Source: a gamma proteobacterium NOR5-3
Lineage (GTDB): Bacteria; Pseudomonadota; Gammaproteobacteria; Pseudomonadales; Halieaceae
Assembly (NCBI GenBank): GCA_000158155.1
Contig: DS999407.1
Location: forward strand, 129,919 to 193,918
Direction: 5' to 3'
Length of the DNA stretch: 64,000 bases
Positions 45,498-54,541 of the stretch are shown one piece after another. Within the stretch, counting starts at the first letter, position 1. Each line of letters starts with the position of its first letter. The notes under the pieces were generated by a model. That model ran no database searches. It worked only from the letters and a program-made list of their open reading frames with translations, and was not told the origin of the DNA. A program made the position numbers and the translations under genes.

Positions 45498-47055
45498 GTC
45501 GGCCCTGAACCACTTTCACCAATGCACAAGGCTGTGGCTGCTGGTCGGCTCGATCAGTTCACGGTTTTGCGGTTTCAGGCTGCTATAGCAGTCTGGGCGA
45601 CCCCTTGGGGCAATATCAGCTGCTCCAGCCACTGAATCCAGAGCGCAAAAAGACGACGCATCCACCAGGCGCGCATCTGTCTCAGGTTATGACCGATACC
45701 GCACAGGATCGCGTGCACCGCGTCGCCGCGGGTACCCTTCAAATGGCAGCGTTCCAATAGTCCATCCATTTTCATGTGACCGATGATCGCTTCCAGGGCC
45801 GAACGGCGGCGCAGCCGTTGCTTCTCGCGCTTGCTCAGCTTCCGGCCGCGGTGTATTACCCGCGCCTGCGTGCCGTGTCGTCCCCGGTAGCCAAGATCAA
45901 CCGCGACGGTTTTCACGGGAATCGCCGTGATCGTCTCCGCCTGCTGCAGCAGGTCATCCAGCGTGTGACCGTCGTAAGGATTCCCAGGGTAGCTGCGCAT
46001 GCCGACCACGAACTGCTCCTTCTGCGTGCACACGATCCCGACCTTGGTGCCGAACTCGTAGCGCTTCCTTGCCTTACCCTTGGAGATACAGTCCACGGCC
46101 TGCTCATGCAGTGAATAGAGCTTGTTCTTCGTCTGCGGGTTCTTACCCTGCTCAATCAGCCGCTTTGCCAGACGGATGAGTTCCTCGGCCCGTTCACGAG
46201 CCACCGGCGCCAAGCTTTCAAGCTGCCGCTCCAGTTCCCGTTGTAACCGGCCGACCCAGGTCCGCTGCTTACGCAGCAGGCGCCGCATGCGCTTGAACTG
46301 CCTGGCATGCGCATGGCGACCAATCTGCTGTGCCAGCCGCGGTCCTTTCCGGGAATAGCTTTGGCGGATCGACAGATCATGCTCACGCATGAAGTCCACT
46401 AACTTGCACCGCATCTTCTCCAGCAGCGCGCTGTCCGTGGGGTGGGCGATGTGCTTTTCCATCACGGTGGAATCCGCACTCACGTGCGCAAAGCTGCTGC
46501 GCTCGACGAAACCGCTGCGCGTCGCGCTCTCGACCACCGTCGTCAGCAGCCACTCCATGCCTTCCTCGCCCAGACGATTGCGCCATTTCGTCATGGACGT
46601 CGGATCTACCGGGGGCCGGTGCTGGAAATGTGTTTCGCCGCAGAAGTACTGGTAGTAGGGATTGGTAATCCATACCTCCATGAGACGCTCATCGGACAGC
46701 GCCTCCATGTGCTTGAGCATCAGAAGGCCCGCGACTTGCCGACCGGAACTCGCCATGCGGCCGCCGGCGCCGCTGTGCAGCGCGCTCCAGTGGGTCTCGA
46801 ACAGTTCCCACTGCATCGAGTCCGCCATGCGGACCAGGGGGTGTTTCCGGTCAATGAAGTCGAGCAATGCGGGGCCTTCGTCATCGAACAGTTTATTCTG
46901 CCATCGCTTTGACGCGGGATCTGGCTTGGGTTTCACGGTGCGGCCCCAAATTGCAAGAAACTGGGCCCATTTTACCAAAACCTTGCGATTCCAGGGAGCC
47001 AAAATGCACTGCAAACCCTATATTCATAGTCTCAAACGAGTTGTTCAGGGTCGAC
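45498..47055 (-). mobile_element. IS5-type element, copy 1
   Basis: Ends GTCGGCCCTGAACCACT and (inverted) GTCGACCCTGAACAACT; one transposase gene. No difference from copy 2 was noticed in the compared regions. Its right end cuts an IS1182 transposase remnant. Confidence 0.88.
45575..47014 (-). CDS. IS5-family transposase (copy 1)
   Basis: 479 residues. InsH-type N-terminal domain (SSGRQVAGLLMLKHMEALSD, NPYYQYFCGETHFQHRPPVD), then the DDE domain: Asp in HVSADSTVMEKHIAHP, Asp in TVAVDLGYRGRHGTQA, Glu in RRSALEAIIGHMK. Middle coiled stretch rich in Arg/Lys. The true start may be a later codon. Identical in protein to the copy at 52524-53963. Confidence 0.92.
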   Translation of the reverse strand: MQCILAPWNRKVLVKWAQFLAIWGRTVKPKPDPASKRWQNKLFDDEGPALLDFIDRKHPLVRMADSMQWELFETHWSALHSGAGGRMASSGRQVAGLLMLKHMEALSDERLMEVWITNPYYQYFCGETHFQHRPPVDPTSMTKWRNRLGEEGMEWLLTTVVESATRSGFVERSSFAHVSADSTVMEKHIAHPTDSALLEKMRCKLVDFMREHDLSIRQSYSRKGPRLAQQIGRHAHARQFKRMRRLLRKQRTWVGRLQRELERQLESLAPVARERAEELIRLAKRLIEQGKNPQTKNKLYSLHEQAVDCISKGKARKRYEFGTKVGIVCTQKEQFVVGMRSYPGNPYDGHTLDDLLQQAETITAIPVKTVAVDLGYRGRHGTQARVIHRGRKLSKREKQRLRRRSALEAIIGHMKMDGLLERCHLKGTRGDAVHAILCGIGHNLRQMRAWWMRRLFALWIQWLEQLILPQGVAQTAIAA

Positions 47056-47635
47056 TTGGTATTCGGCCTGCTCGTGTTCAAAACGCTCTTGCGCGCGTGC
47101 TTCAATTTTTCCTTTGGCTTCCGCCAATGCAGCAAGCCGCGTTTCGCGTCGCGCAATCTCCGCCGGAACGTCCATGTCTTCAACAACACGCGCCTGATCC
47201 GCCGCTTCGGCCTGCGCGGTCAAGGCACTCACCTCTGCCTTGAGTTGCGCTTCGATCTTCTTTACATGCTTATAGGACAGCGCTTTATGCTTACTGGCGT
47301 GTGCCTTCACCTTGGAGCCATCCAGGGCAATCCGGCCCAGCTTTAACAGCTTCATTTCACGCGCCAACAGCAGCACCTGAACAAACAGGCTCTCAAGCTG
47401 CGGCAAAAAGCGGCGCCGGAACGCGGCTATCGTGTCAAGGTCCGGATGTGTGTTAGCCGCCAGGTAACGGAAGGCAATCGAATCATACGTGGCGCGTTCA
47501 ATCTTGCGGCTGGAGAACACGCCGGTGGCATATCCATAAATCAGCAGACTGAGCAATACCGCGGGGTGATGGGCCCGCGAGCCCCGACCGGCATACTGCT
47601 GATATGTTGTGACCTGTCAACTACTGGCGCCATGT
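47056..47635 (-). pseudogene. IS1182-family transposase fragment
   Basis: AGRGSRAHHPAVLLSLLIYG, YATGVFSSRKIERATYDSIA, DTIAAFRRRFLPQLESLFVQ, LGRIALDGSKVKAHASKHKA, then a coiled stretch ending QAEYQ where the IS5-type copy 1 inserted. First catalytic Asp is in ALDGSK; both ends are missing. Confidence 0.82.
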
Positions 47636-47911
47636 TTTCATCACTATGTTTTCATCGCTCTCTCCAGTGAGCCCTTGAAACAGAGCAGGGGTAGCGCTTA
47701 ACGACGGTTGATCAGTCTGATATTCGCGGGTCCGTACCGCCTGAAAAATCTTCGTCGTGGAGCTACCTCTCTCTAGAATCGAGGGTCAATCCGGTTGCCC
47801 GGATGCCTCATAGTAGCCGCGAGGATTCTCCCACCTTGACACTCCTGCTCTGTTCCAAAAGCTCACTTGTCTTTACTCCTTGTTCACCAGTTTTTCAGGT
47901 TTCCTGTGTGA

Positions 47912-48062
47912 TTACACTGTGCGTCTGGGTATCACCTCGTAGGCAATCGCCCAGATAAACTCGGTCAGTTCACGCGAAATCGCCGTACAGGTTTTCTGCG
48001 GCATTAATCCGCGCTTACTCAAGGTCTGATAGTGACCGCAGAGACGCTTCCGTGCCTTCCAT
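47912..48062 (-). pseudogene. IS110-type transposase C-terminal relic
   Basis: ARKRLCGHYQTLSKRGLMPQ, KTCTAISRELTEFIWAIAYE, stop: the last 45 or so residues common to many IS110/IS116 transposases. The surrounding 47636-47911 shows nothing else. Confidence 0.6.
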
Positions 48063-48115
48063 GCTATGGGTCTGCACCGCCTCGGGGGCCTGTTCAGCCC
48101 GCTCGGTAGAAGCCG

Positions 48116-48706
48116 CTAACCGAAAATAACGTCAATCGCTGAGGCTTTAACGCGCTTTTCAAAAGCGGCCGGCAGGCCTTTGGAAAGCCGTTTGCTGGCC
48201 AGAAAAATCGCACTGCCTTCCACCAGTGACAGGATGATGGCAGCGCGGGTGACTCGCTCTGCTTTCGCCAGTTTAGGATTGAGCCCCTGCAGCAGCGATG
48301 ACAGCAGGTCGGTCATTTGCTGGTAGAACTGATCCACGAGTTCCTGCGCCCGCGGTTCCTCCAGTGACATGGCCTGCACCTGTAGGAAGAGTTGCCCCAC
48401 TGCGGGCTCGCGGTGTTCGGCGAGAACGTGATCAATGAGGGCGTAGACGCGAGCTTGCGAGGTTTCGACCGAGCACGGTTGGGCCAGTTCCAGCAGGCGC
48501 ATTCGGTAATCTGAGGCGAAACCATCAAGCAGCGCTGCGAGCATTTCATCGCGGCTGCGGTAGTGGTATTGCAGCGAGGCGAGCTTGATACCAACGGTGG
48601 TGGCTATATTCCGCATGGTCAATCGATGGTAGCCCTGGGTGACCAGTATGTGCTGAGCCGCCGCCAGTATTTCGGTCTTGCGATCTGTCACTTTCATTTC
48701 GGTCAT
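48116..48706 (-). CDS. TetR-family regulator
   Basis: 196 residues: HTH at 8-55 (ILAAAQHILVTQGYHRLTMR, NIATTVGIKLASLQYHYRSR) and a helical sensor domain (AVGQLFLQVQAMSLEEPRAQ...). Divergent from the SpdH-like gene; two near-identical palindromes lie between, so it likely represses polyamine oxidation genes carried on the transposon. Confidence 0.88.
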   Translation of the reverse strand: MTEMKVTDRKTEILAAAQHILVTQGYHRLTMRNIATTVGIKLASLQYHYRSRDEMLAALLDGFASDYRMRLLELAQPCSVETSQARVYALIDHVLAEHREPAVGQLFLQVQAMSLEEPRAQELVDQFYQQMTDLLSSLLQGLNPKLAKAERVTRAAIILSLVEGSAIFLASKRLSKGLPAAFEKRVKASAIDVIFG

Positions 48707-48753
48707 TGATGGCGCGCTTTATTACGTGACTGGTAACGATACGCAGAGTGTGC

Positions 48754-48767
48754 CTGTCGCTTGACAG
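48754..48767. promoter_or_regulatory. Candidate TetR operator A
   Basis: CTGTCGCTTGACAG: CTGTC/GACAG arms around GCTT. Matches the second site at 48788-48801 in 12 of 14 bases; centres 34 bases apart. Confidence 0.55.
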
Positions 48768-48787
48768 AATGTAAATGTGCTCCTAGG

Positions 48788-48801
48788 CTGTCGTCCGACA
48801 G
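48788..48801. promoter_or_regulatory. Candidate TetR operator B
   Basis: CTGTCGTCCGACAG: perfect six-base arms CTGTCG/CGACAG, about 30 bases before the SpdH-like start. Confidence 0.6.
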
Positions 48802-48831
48802 ATGCTGATGCTTCCCAGGAACCGGCCGAGC

Positions 48832-50724
48832 ATGGATAAACCTATTTCACGACGAGATTTCCTCAACGGCATTGCCGTGACATCTGCAATGGCAGTCTTG
48901 GCTCCGGGAGAGGCCCCGGCTGAGACGTCGCCGGGGGCATACACTCCTGGTGCTACTGCAGGCTCTTATCCGCCCCTGCTCAATGGCATACGCGGCAGTC
49001 ACGATGGCTCCTACGAGGTTGCCCATCAACTTGCCTGGCGCGGTATTCGTCCACAGTCATACCGTGATACCGGCGAGGAGTACGACCTAGTGATCGTGGG
49101 TGCTGGCATCAGCGGTTTGGCGGCGGCGTATTTCTACCAGCAGAACTCTTCGCCCCGCCAGCGAATCCTGATACTCGATAATCACGATGATTTTGGCGGT
49201 CACGCGAGGCGCAACGAATTCCTTCACGAGGGCCGGATGCTGCTGGGGTTTGGCGGCAGCATCAACCTGGAACATCCTGAGAATTACAGTCCCGTAGCAA
49301 AAGCCCTGCTCAATGAGTTGGGCACCGACATGGCCCGCCTCGAACGGGCGCTGCCTCCTGACTACAACTTCGCGAGCCTGGGTGGAGTCAGCGGGCTCTA
49401 CGTGAAGTCAGGGCAGCAATTCGGCGCTGCCATGCTTACCGGACGTTGGATGCAGGCATTTCATGCCAGCGGCGATTATCGCGACCTTATTGAGCAACTA
49501 CCCTTTGATGCGCTAGAAAAAGGCAGGCTTGTCGACCTGATTGAGGGCAAGACGAACCTGCTTGGGGGAATGTCGCTTGCGGAGAAACTCAACTACCTGA
49601 AAACAACCAGCTACCACGCCTTTCTTCGTGACAGAGCAGGGCTGTCAGACGCCAGCATCGCGCTGTTCGACCCACTGTTGCGCGTCAGTAACGGTGTGGG
49701 TGGCGACAGCCTGTGCGTTGCAGATGCACTCGCCCAGGCGTCTCCCGGATTGCGATCCATGGGTTATCTAGGGAAACTCAGCCACAGCCTGCTGTTTGAC
49801 GAGGAGCAACCCTACCGTGCGCTGTTTTTCCCGGATGGCAACGCCAGCATTGCCCGGTTGTTGGTGCGCCGACTCATTCCTGCCGCAGCCACGGGGAGGG
49901 GTATGGATGACATTCTGGCCTCGCGCTTTGACTACGCCCAGCTCGACCGCGCCAGCGCAGCAGTCCGCCTCCGCCTGAGCGCCACTGTCGTGAACGTGGT
50001 TCACCGGGGGAAAGGCAGCGTGGATATTGAATACGTGGAGAGTGGGGCAGCCTGTAGCGTGCGGGCGGGGAGAGCAATACTGGCCTGCGATAACGGTATC
50101 ATCCCGCATCTGGCACCGGAGCTGCCCGAAGCTCAGAAGGAGGCTCTGAGCTATGGGGTTAAAACGCCGTTCATCTGGGTTAACGTGCTGCTGCGCAATG
50201 GTGCACCCTTCTTTGCCGCCGGCGCTGAGTTTTACACCTGCCCCGGCAGTTACTTTGAGCTCGTCAGCCGGGCGCCCCCGGCATCCTTTGCAGACTTCGA
50301 CGCGCCCGCACAGCCCCATGGGCCCCTGGTGGTGTTCATGGCCCATTCTCCGGCGCCCCTTAATAGCGGCAAGGACACCGCGCGCGACCTCTATCGCCGG
50401 GGGCGACAAAGCCTGTACACCACGCCGTTTGCGACCTACGAGCGTGAGATCCGCCAGCAGCTCAGCGCCATGTTCGGAGCCCATGGCTTCGACGCCGACC
50501 GAGATATCGAAGCCATCACGGTGAATCGTTGGCCCCACGGTTACGCCTATAATTACAACAGCCTTTACGATCCCGAATGGAAGCCCGGCACGGCGCCCCA
50601 TGAACTGGGGCGACAGCGTTATGGGCGCATCAGCATTGCCAATTCAGACTCTGAAGCCATGGCCTACGTCGATGCCGCGATCGACGCTGCGTGGCGGGCC
50701 GCCAAAGAACAACTCCTGGGCTGA
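48832..50724 (+). CDS. Spermidine-dehydrogenase-like FAD oxidoreductase (SpdH type)
   Basis: 630 residues from ATG 48832 (MDKPISRRDFLNG), where a twin-arginine signal (SRRDFLNGIAVTSAMAVLAP) predicts export of the folded flavoprotein to the periplasm. FAD site YDLVIVGAGISGLAAAYFY and the next strand LILDNHDDFGGHARRNEF. A C-terminal NRWPHGYAYNYN motif fits the spermidine dehydrogenase/SpdH group, which oxidises spermidine or related polyamines. It is followed by another flavin oxidase (50911) and divergent from a TetR gene. Confidence 0.75.
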   Translation: MDKPISRRDFLNGIAVTSAMAVLAPGEAPAETSPGAYTPGATAGSYPPLLNGIRGSHDGSYEVAHQLAWRGIRPQSYRDTGEEYDLVIVGAGISGLAAAYFYQQNSSPRQRILILDNHDDFGGHARRNEFLHEGRMLLGFGGSINLEHPENYSPVAKALLNELGTDMARLERALPPDYNFASLGGVSGLYVKSGQQFGAAMLTGRWMQAFHASGDYRDLIEQLPFDALEKGRLVDLIEGKTNLLGGMSLAEKLNYLKTTSYHAFLRDRAGLSDASIALFDPLLRVSNGVGGDSLCVADALAQASPGLRSMGYLGKLSHSLLFDEEQPYRALFFPDGNASIARLLVRRLIPAAATGRGMDDILASRFDYAQLDRASAAVRLRLSATVVNVVHRGKGSVDIEYVESGAACSVRAGRAILACDNGIIPHLAPELPEAQKEALSYGVKTPFIWVNVLLRNGAPFFAAGAEFYTCPGSYFELVSRAPPASFADFDAPAQPHGPLVVFMAHSPAPLNSGKDTARDLYRRGRQSLYTTPFATYEREIRQQLSAMFGAHGFDADRDIEAITVNRWPHGYAYNYNSLYDPEWKPGTAPHELGRQRYGRISIANSDSEAMAYVDAAIDAAWRAAKEQLLG

Positions 50725-50910
50725 GGCCTGCACTCTTTTTTTACATGGTGATAAACCGATGAAAAAAACGATTGGCCGTGACGGTCGCCGAAGCATACCA
50801 GTCAGGTATTTCTACGACACAGGAAGTGCTGGAAGCCCTCTCCTGACCACGACCAACCCTCGCTCCCACATCAACTCCACCCAAAATCTTACGAGGTAAA
50901 CATAGACACG

Positions 50911-52236
50911 ATGAAAGAACCAATTGTCGCAAAACAAACAAACTATTGGACCGACGACATCGCGAGTATGTCGCCAGCCCCACCGACAGGACACAAGATT
51001 GAAGGCCAATTGACAGCAGACGTGTTGATCGTTGGCGCCGGTTTTGCCGGTTTGTCCTGTGCCATTCACTTGCTGTCCGAAGAACCAGACCTGAATGTCA
51101 TCCTTGTCGAACGAGAGACCGCCGGGGCCGGGGCCTCTTCGCGCTGCGCCGGAATGGTTGAGCCCTCGCTGTTGGGTATTACTTGGACGTTGGATGGCGC
51201 GTTGGGCAGCGAAGCCGACGCACGATGGGCCTTCAACGCGGCACGGCAAAGGCTCGATACGTTACTTGGTGAACTAGATGCCCGTGGGATCGCATGCGAT
51301 CTGACCCGCTGCCCAAACGTTATCTCTGCGAAGACTGCAATCTCTGCCGAGGTTGCCAAGGGCCTTGGCATGCGGCTGCGCGATTTTGGCATGACGGCAG
51401 AGTGGATTGACGGTGGCGAAGCGCGCGAACGCTTTGGAACAACCGGTCACGGCGCGCTTGTCTGCGAGGGCTACAGTGTTCACCCCGGCAAGCTGGTGCA
51501 TAACCTGCGCCAAAATGCTCTCGACATGGGCGCGAAGCTTTATGAGGGTGAGGTGGTTGTGGATCTGGGCGTGGCAGAAGGGAAAGTGGCGGCGACAACG
51601 AGGGGCGGCGGCCGTATTACCGCCAAAGGATGTCTCATTGCCTGCGGGGCGTGGTCCGGGCAACTTGGCATCAAGAGCAGAACCGCGCCTGACGTCGCTC
51701 ACACATGGATGCTGGCCACAGAAAGGCTCTCGGACGACATTCTTTTACAAGTTGGCAGCGATCAACACGCCCTCGTGGCGGAACTGTCCAACAGCAAGGA
51801 TGCCTCTTATCGGCGGGTTCACAGCGGCCGCATTCTCTACGGAAATTTTGACGAGCTGGGGCACACTGTCGACGCGACGGTTGATCAACAGACGTTCGGT
51901 CGCCTGCACGCCGCCGCCCTGAACGCGATGCCCTACCTTGAAGGCGTGAAAATCGGACACGTTTGGGGCGGCCCGATCCTGGGCATGGCGCACGACTTGC
52001 CGTTCATTGAAGCATACCCAGCCCTTCCAAATACCGCTCTTGTGGTCCCCAATGGTTCCAGCGGCGTGCCATGGTCGCTTTTGGCCGGGGGAATGGTGTC
52101 CGGTATCATACGTGATGGCGCGCACGGGGACGCCGAGGGAGAGCGTCTTCGCAACATACTCAATGAAACACGGATGCCTTGGATGACCGCTGGCGGCATG
52201 GTCGCGCGCGCGATTTGGCGATCGATGGGGCTTTGA
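50911..52236 (+). CDS. DAO-family FAD oxidoreductase (PuuB-like)
   Basis: 441 residues. N-terminal dinucleotide motif ADVLIVGAGFAGLSCAIHLL, then VERETAGAGASSRCAGMVEP, a middle substrate domain, and C-terminal GGPILGMAHDLPFIEAYPAL and NGSSGVPWSLLAGGMVSGII. This fits the DadA/PuuB/glycine-oxidase family; gamma-glutamylputrescine oxidase relatives start with the same TNYWTDD-type leader. Cytoplasmic. With the SpdH-like gene it suggests polyamine use; the substrate is not proven. Confidence 0.8.
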   Translation: MKEPIVAKQTNYWTDDIASMSPAPPTGHKIEGQLTADVLIVGAGFAGLSCAIHLLSEEPDLNVILVERETAGAGASSRCAGMVEPSLLGITWTLDGALGSEADARWAFNAARQRLDTLLGELDARGIACDLTRCPNVISAKTAISAEVAKGLGMRLRDFGMTAEWIDGGEARERFGTTGHGALVCEGYSVHPGKLVHNLRQNALDMGAKLYEGEVVVDLGVAEGKVAATTRGGGRITAKGCLIACGAWSGQLGIKSRTAPDVAHTWMLATERLSDDILLQVGSDQHALVAELSNSKDASYRRVHSGRILYGNFDELGHTVDATVDQQTFGRLHAAALNAMPYLEGVKIGHVWGGPILGMAHDLPFIEAYPALPNTALVVPNGSSGVPWSLLAGGMVSGIIRDGAHGDAEGERLRNILNETRMPWMTAGGMVARAIWRSMGL

Positions 52237-52338
52237 CGAGACATCGCATCGAGGACCTTCTGAATGGGCTAGAGCCAATCAACAGATAGGCACCGAAGAA
52301 AAACATAGACGCGCGTCGTTCTGAGCAGTGATCCATAT

Positions 52339-52362
52339 CCGCGAGAGTGTCTGCTCTCGCGG
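52339..52362 (+). terminator. Hairpin downstream of the oxidase genes
   Basis: CCGCGAGAG-TGTCTG-CTCTCGCGG, a perfect nine-base stem 103 bases after the DAO gene, followed by TCCCAGTTT. Likely a transcription terminator, although its T-run is poor. Confidence 0.5.
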
Positions 52363-52446
52363 TCCCAGTTTAGGTAGAGCGCTTCGCGGGCTGGGGTATT
52401 TTTGTGCCGTCTAACTCCGCGCAACGACCACGCCTTTAGTAACGTA

Positions 52447-54004
52447 GTCGGCCCTGAACCACTTTCACCAATGCACAAGGCTGTGGCTGCTGGTCGGCTC
52501 GATCAGTTCACGGTTTTGCGGTTTCAGGCTGCTATAGCAGTCTGGGCGACCCCTTGGGGCAATATCAGCTGCTCCAGCCACTGAATCCAGAGCGCAAAAA
52601 GACGACGCATCCACCAGGCGCGCATCTGTCTCAGGTTATGACCGATACCGCACAGGATCGCGTGCACCGCGTCGCCGCGGGTACCCTTCAAATGGCAGCG
52701 TTCCAATAGTCCATCCATTTTCATGTGACCGATGATCGCTTCCAGGGCCGAACGGCGGCGCAGCCGTTGCTTCTCGCGCTTGCTCAGCTTCCGGCCGCGG
52801 TGTATTACCCGCGCCTGCGTGCCGTGTCGTCCCCGGTAGCCAAGATCAACCGCGACGGTTTTCACGGGAATCGCCGTGATCGTCTCCGCCTGCTGCAGCA
52901 GGTCATCCAGCGTGTGACCGTCGTAAGGATTCCCAGGGTAGCTGCGCATGCCGACCACGAACTGCTCCTTCTGCGTGCACACGATCCCGACCTTGGTGCC
53001 GAACTCGTAGCGCTTCCTTGCCTTACCCTTGGAGATACAGTCCACGGCCTGCTCATGCAGTGAATAGAGCTTGTTCTTCGTCTGCGGGTTCTTACCCTGC
53101 TCAATCAGCCGCTTTGCCAGACGGATGAGTTCCTCGGCCCGTTCACGAGCCACCGGCGCCAAGCTTTCAAGCTGCCGCTCCAGTTCCCGTTGTAACCGGC
53201 CGACCCAGGTCCGCTGCTTACGCAGCAGGCGCCGCATGCGCTTGAACTGCCTGGCATGCGCATGGCGACCAATCTGCTGTGCCAGCCGCGGTCCTTTCCG
53301 GGAATAGCTTTGGCGGATCGACAGATCATGCTCACGCATGAAGTCCACTAACTTGCACCGCATCTTCTCCAGCAGCGCGCTGTCCGTGGGGTGGGCGATG
53401 TGCTTTTCCATCACGGTGGAATCCGCACTCACGTGCGCAAAGCTGCTGCGCTCGACGAAACCGCTGCGCGTCGCGCTCTCGACCACCGTCGTCAGCAGCC
53501 ACTCCATGCCTTCCTCGCCCAGACGATTGCGCCATTTCGTCATGGACGTCGGATCTACCGGGGGCCGGTGCTGGAAATGTGTTTCGCCGCAGAAGTACTG
53601 GTAGTAGGGATTGGTAATCCATACCTCCATGAGACGCTCATCGGACAGCGCCTCCATGTGCTTGAGCATCAGAAGGCCCGCGACTTGCCGACCGGAACTC
53701 GCCATGCGGCCGCCGGCGCCGCTGTGCAGCGCGCTCCAGTGGGTCTCGAACAGTTCCCACTGCATCGAGTCCGCCATGCGGACCAGGGGGTGTTTCCGGT
53801 CAATGAAGTCGAGCAATGCGGGGCCTTCGTCATCGAACAGTTTATTCTGCCATCGCTTTGACGCGGGATCTGGCTTGGGTTTCACGGTGCGGCCCCAAAT
53901 TGCAAGAAACTGGGCCCATTTTACCAAAACCTTGCGATTCCAGGGAGCCAAAATGCACTGCAAACCCTATATTCATAGTCTCAAACGAGTTGTTCAGGGT
54001 CGAC
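52447..54004 (-). mobile_element. IS5-type element, copy 2
   Basis: Same length, ends and orientation as copy 1. Left inner flank AACGTA; right outer flank is TTTTTAATC of the IS6 gene. Confidence 0.88.
52524..53963 (-). CDS. IS5-family transposase (copy 2)
   Basis: Identical 479-residue protein to the one at 45575-47014, with the same DDE residues; intact and possibly still active, which would let the composite move or its middle be lost by recombination between copies. Confidence 0.92.
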   Translation of the reverse strand: MQCILAPWNRKVLVKWAQFLAIWGRTVKPKPDPASKRWQNKLFDDEGPALLDFIDRKHPLVRMADSMQWELFETHWSALHSGAGGRMASSGRQVAGLLMLKHMEALSDERLMEVWITNPYYQYFCGETHFQHRPPVDPTSMTKWRNRLGEEGMEWLLTTVVESATRSGFVERSSFAHVSADSTVMEKHIAHPTDSALLEKMRCKLVDFMREHDLSIRQSYSRKGPRLAQQIGRHAHARQFKRMRRLLRKQRTWVGRLQRELERQLESLAPVARERAEELIRLAKRLIEQGKNPQTKNKLYSLHEQAVDCISKGKARKRYEFGTKVGIVCTQKEQFVVGMRSYPGNPYDGHTLDDLLQQAETITAIPVKTVAVDLGYRGRHGTQARVIHRGRKLSKREKQRLRRRSALEAIIGHMKMDGLLERCHLKGTRGDAVHAILCGIGHNLRQMRAWWMRRLFALWIQWLEQLILPQGVAQTAIAA

Positions 54005-54096
54005 TTTTTAATCTCGGTAGGCACTTGGTTAGAGCGCAGCATTACCGTGATCTCAGGGTAAGTGCGTTTGCTGAATGGAGCAGGGCTGTTGCCTGA
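54005..54096 (+). pseudogene. IS6 transposase tail
   Basis: After the duplicated TTTTTA the frame reads NLGRHLVRAQHYRDLRVSAF, AEWSRAVA, stop: the missing end of the IS6 transposase begun at 44900. Proves that the composite transposon sits inside this gene. Confidence 0.85.
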
Positions 54097-54157
54097 TAGT
54101 CGGTACTGGTGTTTACCTTGCCTCAAGAACTTAACTTGGCAAAACCATGCATACCTG

Positions 54158-54436
54158 CTACTGGCTTCGTATTACTGAAAGCAAAACATCAAGCGCTTCG
54201 GGCGTGATCACATTGGCAAGCTCGTCGCCGACGTATTCAGCAAGCTGCTTAGCATTACCAATTCGCTCGGCAACCTCAGGGTTACATTCAGCAAACCATT
54301 CGAATATCTGAGCCTTTTCAAGATCCGAGACTCGATCATTCAACTCGACCTTCTCGATGATCCCGCGAACAGTAAGCTCGGCGCTAGATACGGATTGAGA
54401 CTGCGAGATATTGTGGACTTGCAGGGTATTAGACAT
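54158..54436 (-). CDS. Hypothetical small protein in integron cassette
   Basis: 92 residues from ATG 54436 (MSNTLQVHNIS); a longer reading to 54460 runs into the attC box. Helical, acidic (VELNDRVSDLEKAQIFEWFA, NPEVAERIGNAKQLAEYVGD). No family recognised. Belongs to a cassette whose far end was lost towards the IS6 tail. Confidence 0.6.
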   Translation of the reverse strand: MSNTLQVHNISQSQSVSSAELTVRGIIEKVELNDRVSDLEKAQIFEWFAECNPEVAERIGNAKQLAEYVGDELANVITPEALDVLLSVIRSQ

Positions 54437-54456
54437 CTGCGGACTCGTAACGGTAT

Positions 54457-54537
54457 GCATAACGCCTGCAACAGGGGCCGGGCGCGAAGCGGCTGGTCCA
54501 GCGGCCGAAGGCCGCTGCTTGCTTGCGCCGGTTAGCT
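54457..54537 (-). other. attC-like site 1
   Basis: Minus strand: R'' AGCTAAC (54531-54537), GC-rich imperfect hairpin (GCAGCGGCCTTCGGCCGCTG in the centre), and R' GTTATGC (54457-54463). R'' is the exact complement of the GTTAGCT opening of the cassette it closes (site 2). Confidence 0.65.
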
Positions 54538-54541
54538 AGCA

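Larger units (their letters stand above)
45498..54004. mobile_element. Composite transposon with polyamine-type oxidase genes
   Basis: Two IS5-type copies of exactly 1558 bases in the same orientation (45498-47055 and 52447-54004) flank 5.4 kb with a TetR gene and two flavin oxidases. Outer ends are GTCGGCCCTGAAC and, inverted, GTCGACCCTGAAC. The whole unit is flanked by TTTTTA (45492-45497 and 54005-54010), and the flanks together reconstitute an IS6 transposase gene, so it moved in as one unit. Confidence 0.85.

Noticed and set aside
49768-50601. 277-codon minus-strand frame opposite the SpdH-like gene
   Set aside because: Antisense shadow of a well-supported flavoprotein gene; no domain.
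50758-50899. Small ORF (MKKTIGRDGRRSIPV...) between the two oxidase genes
   Set aside because: About 46 codons, no domain, no good ribosome site; probably chance.
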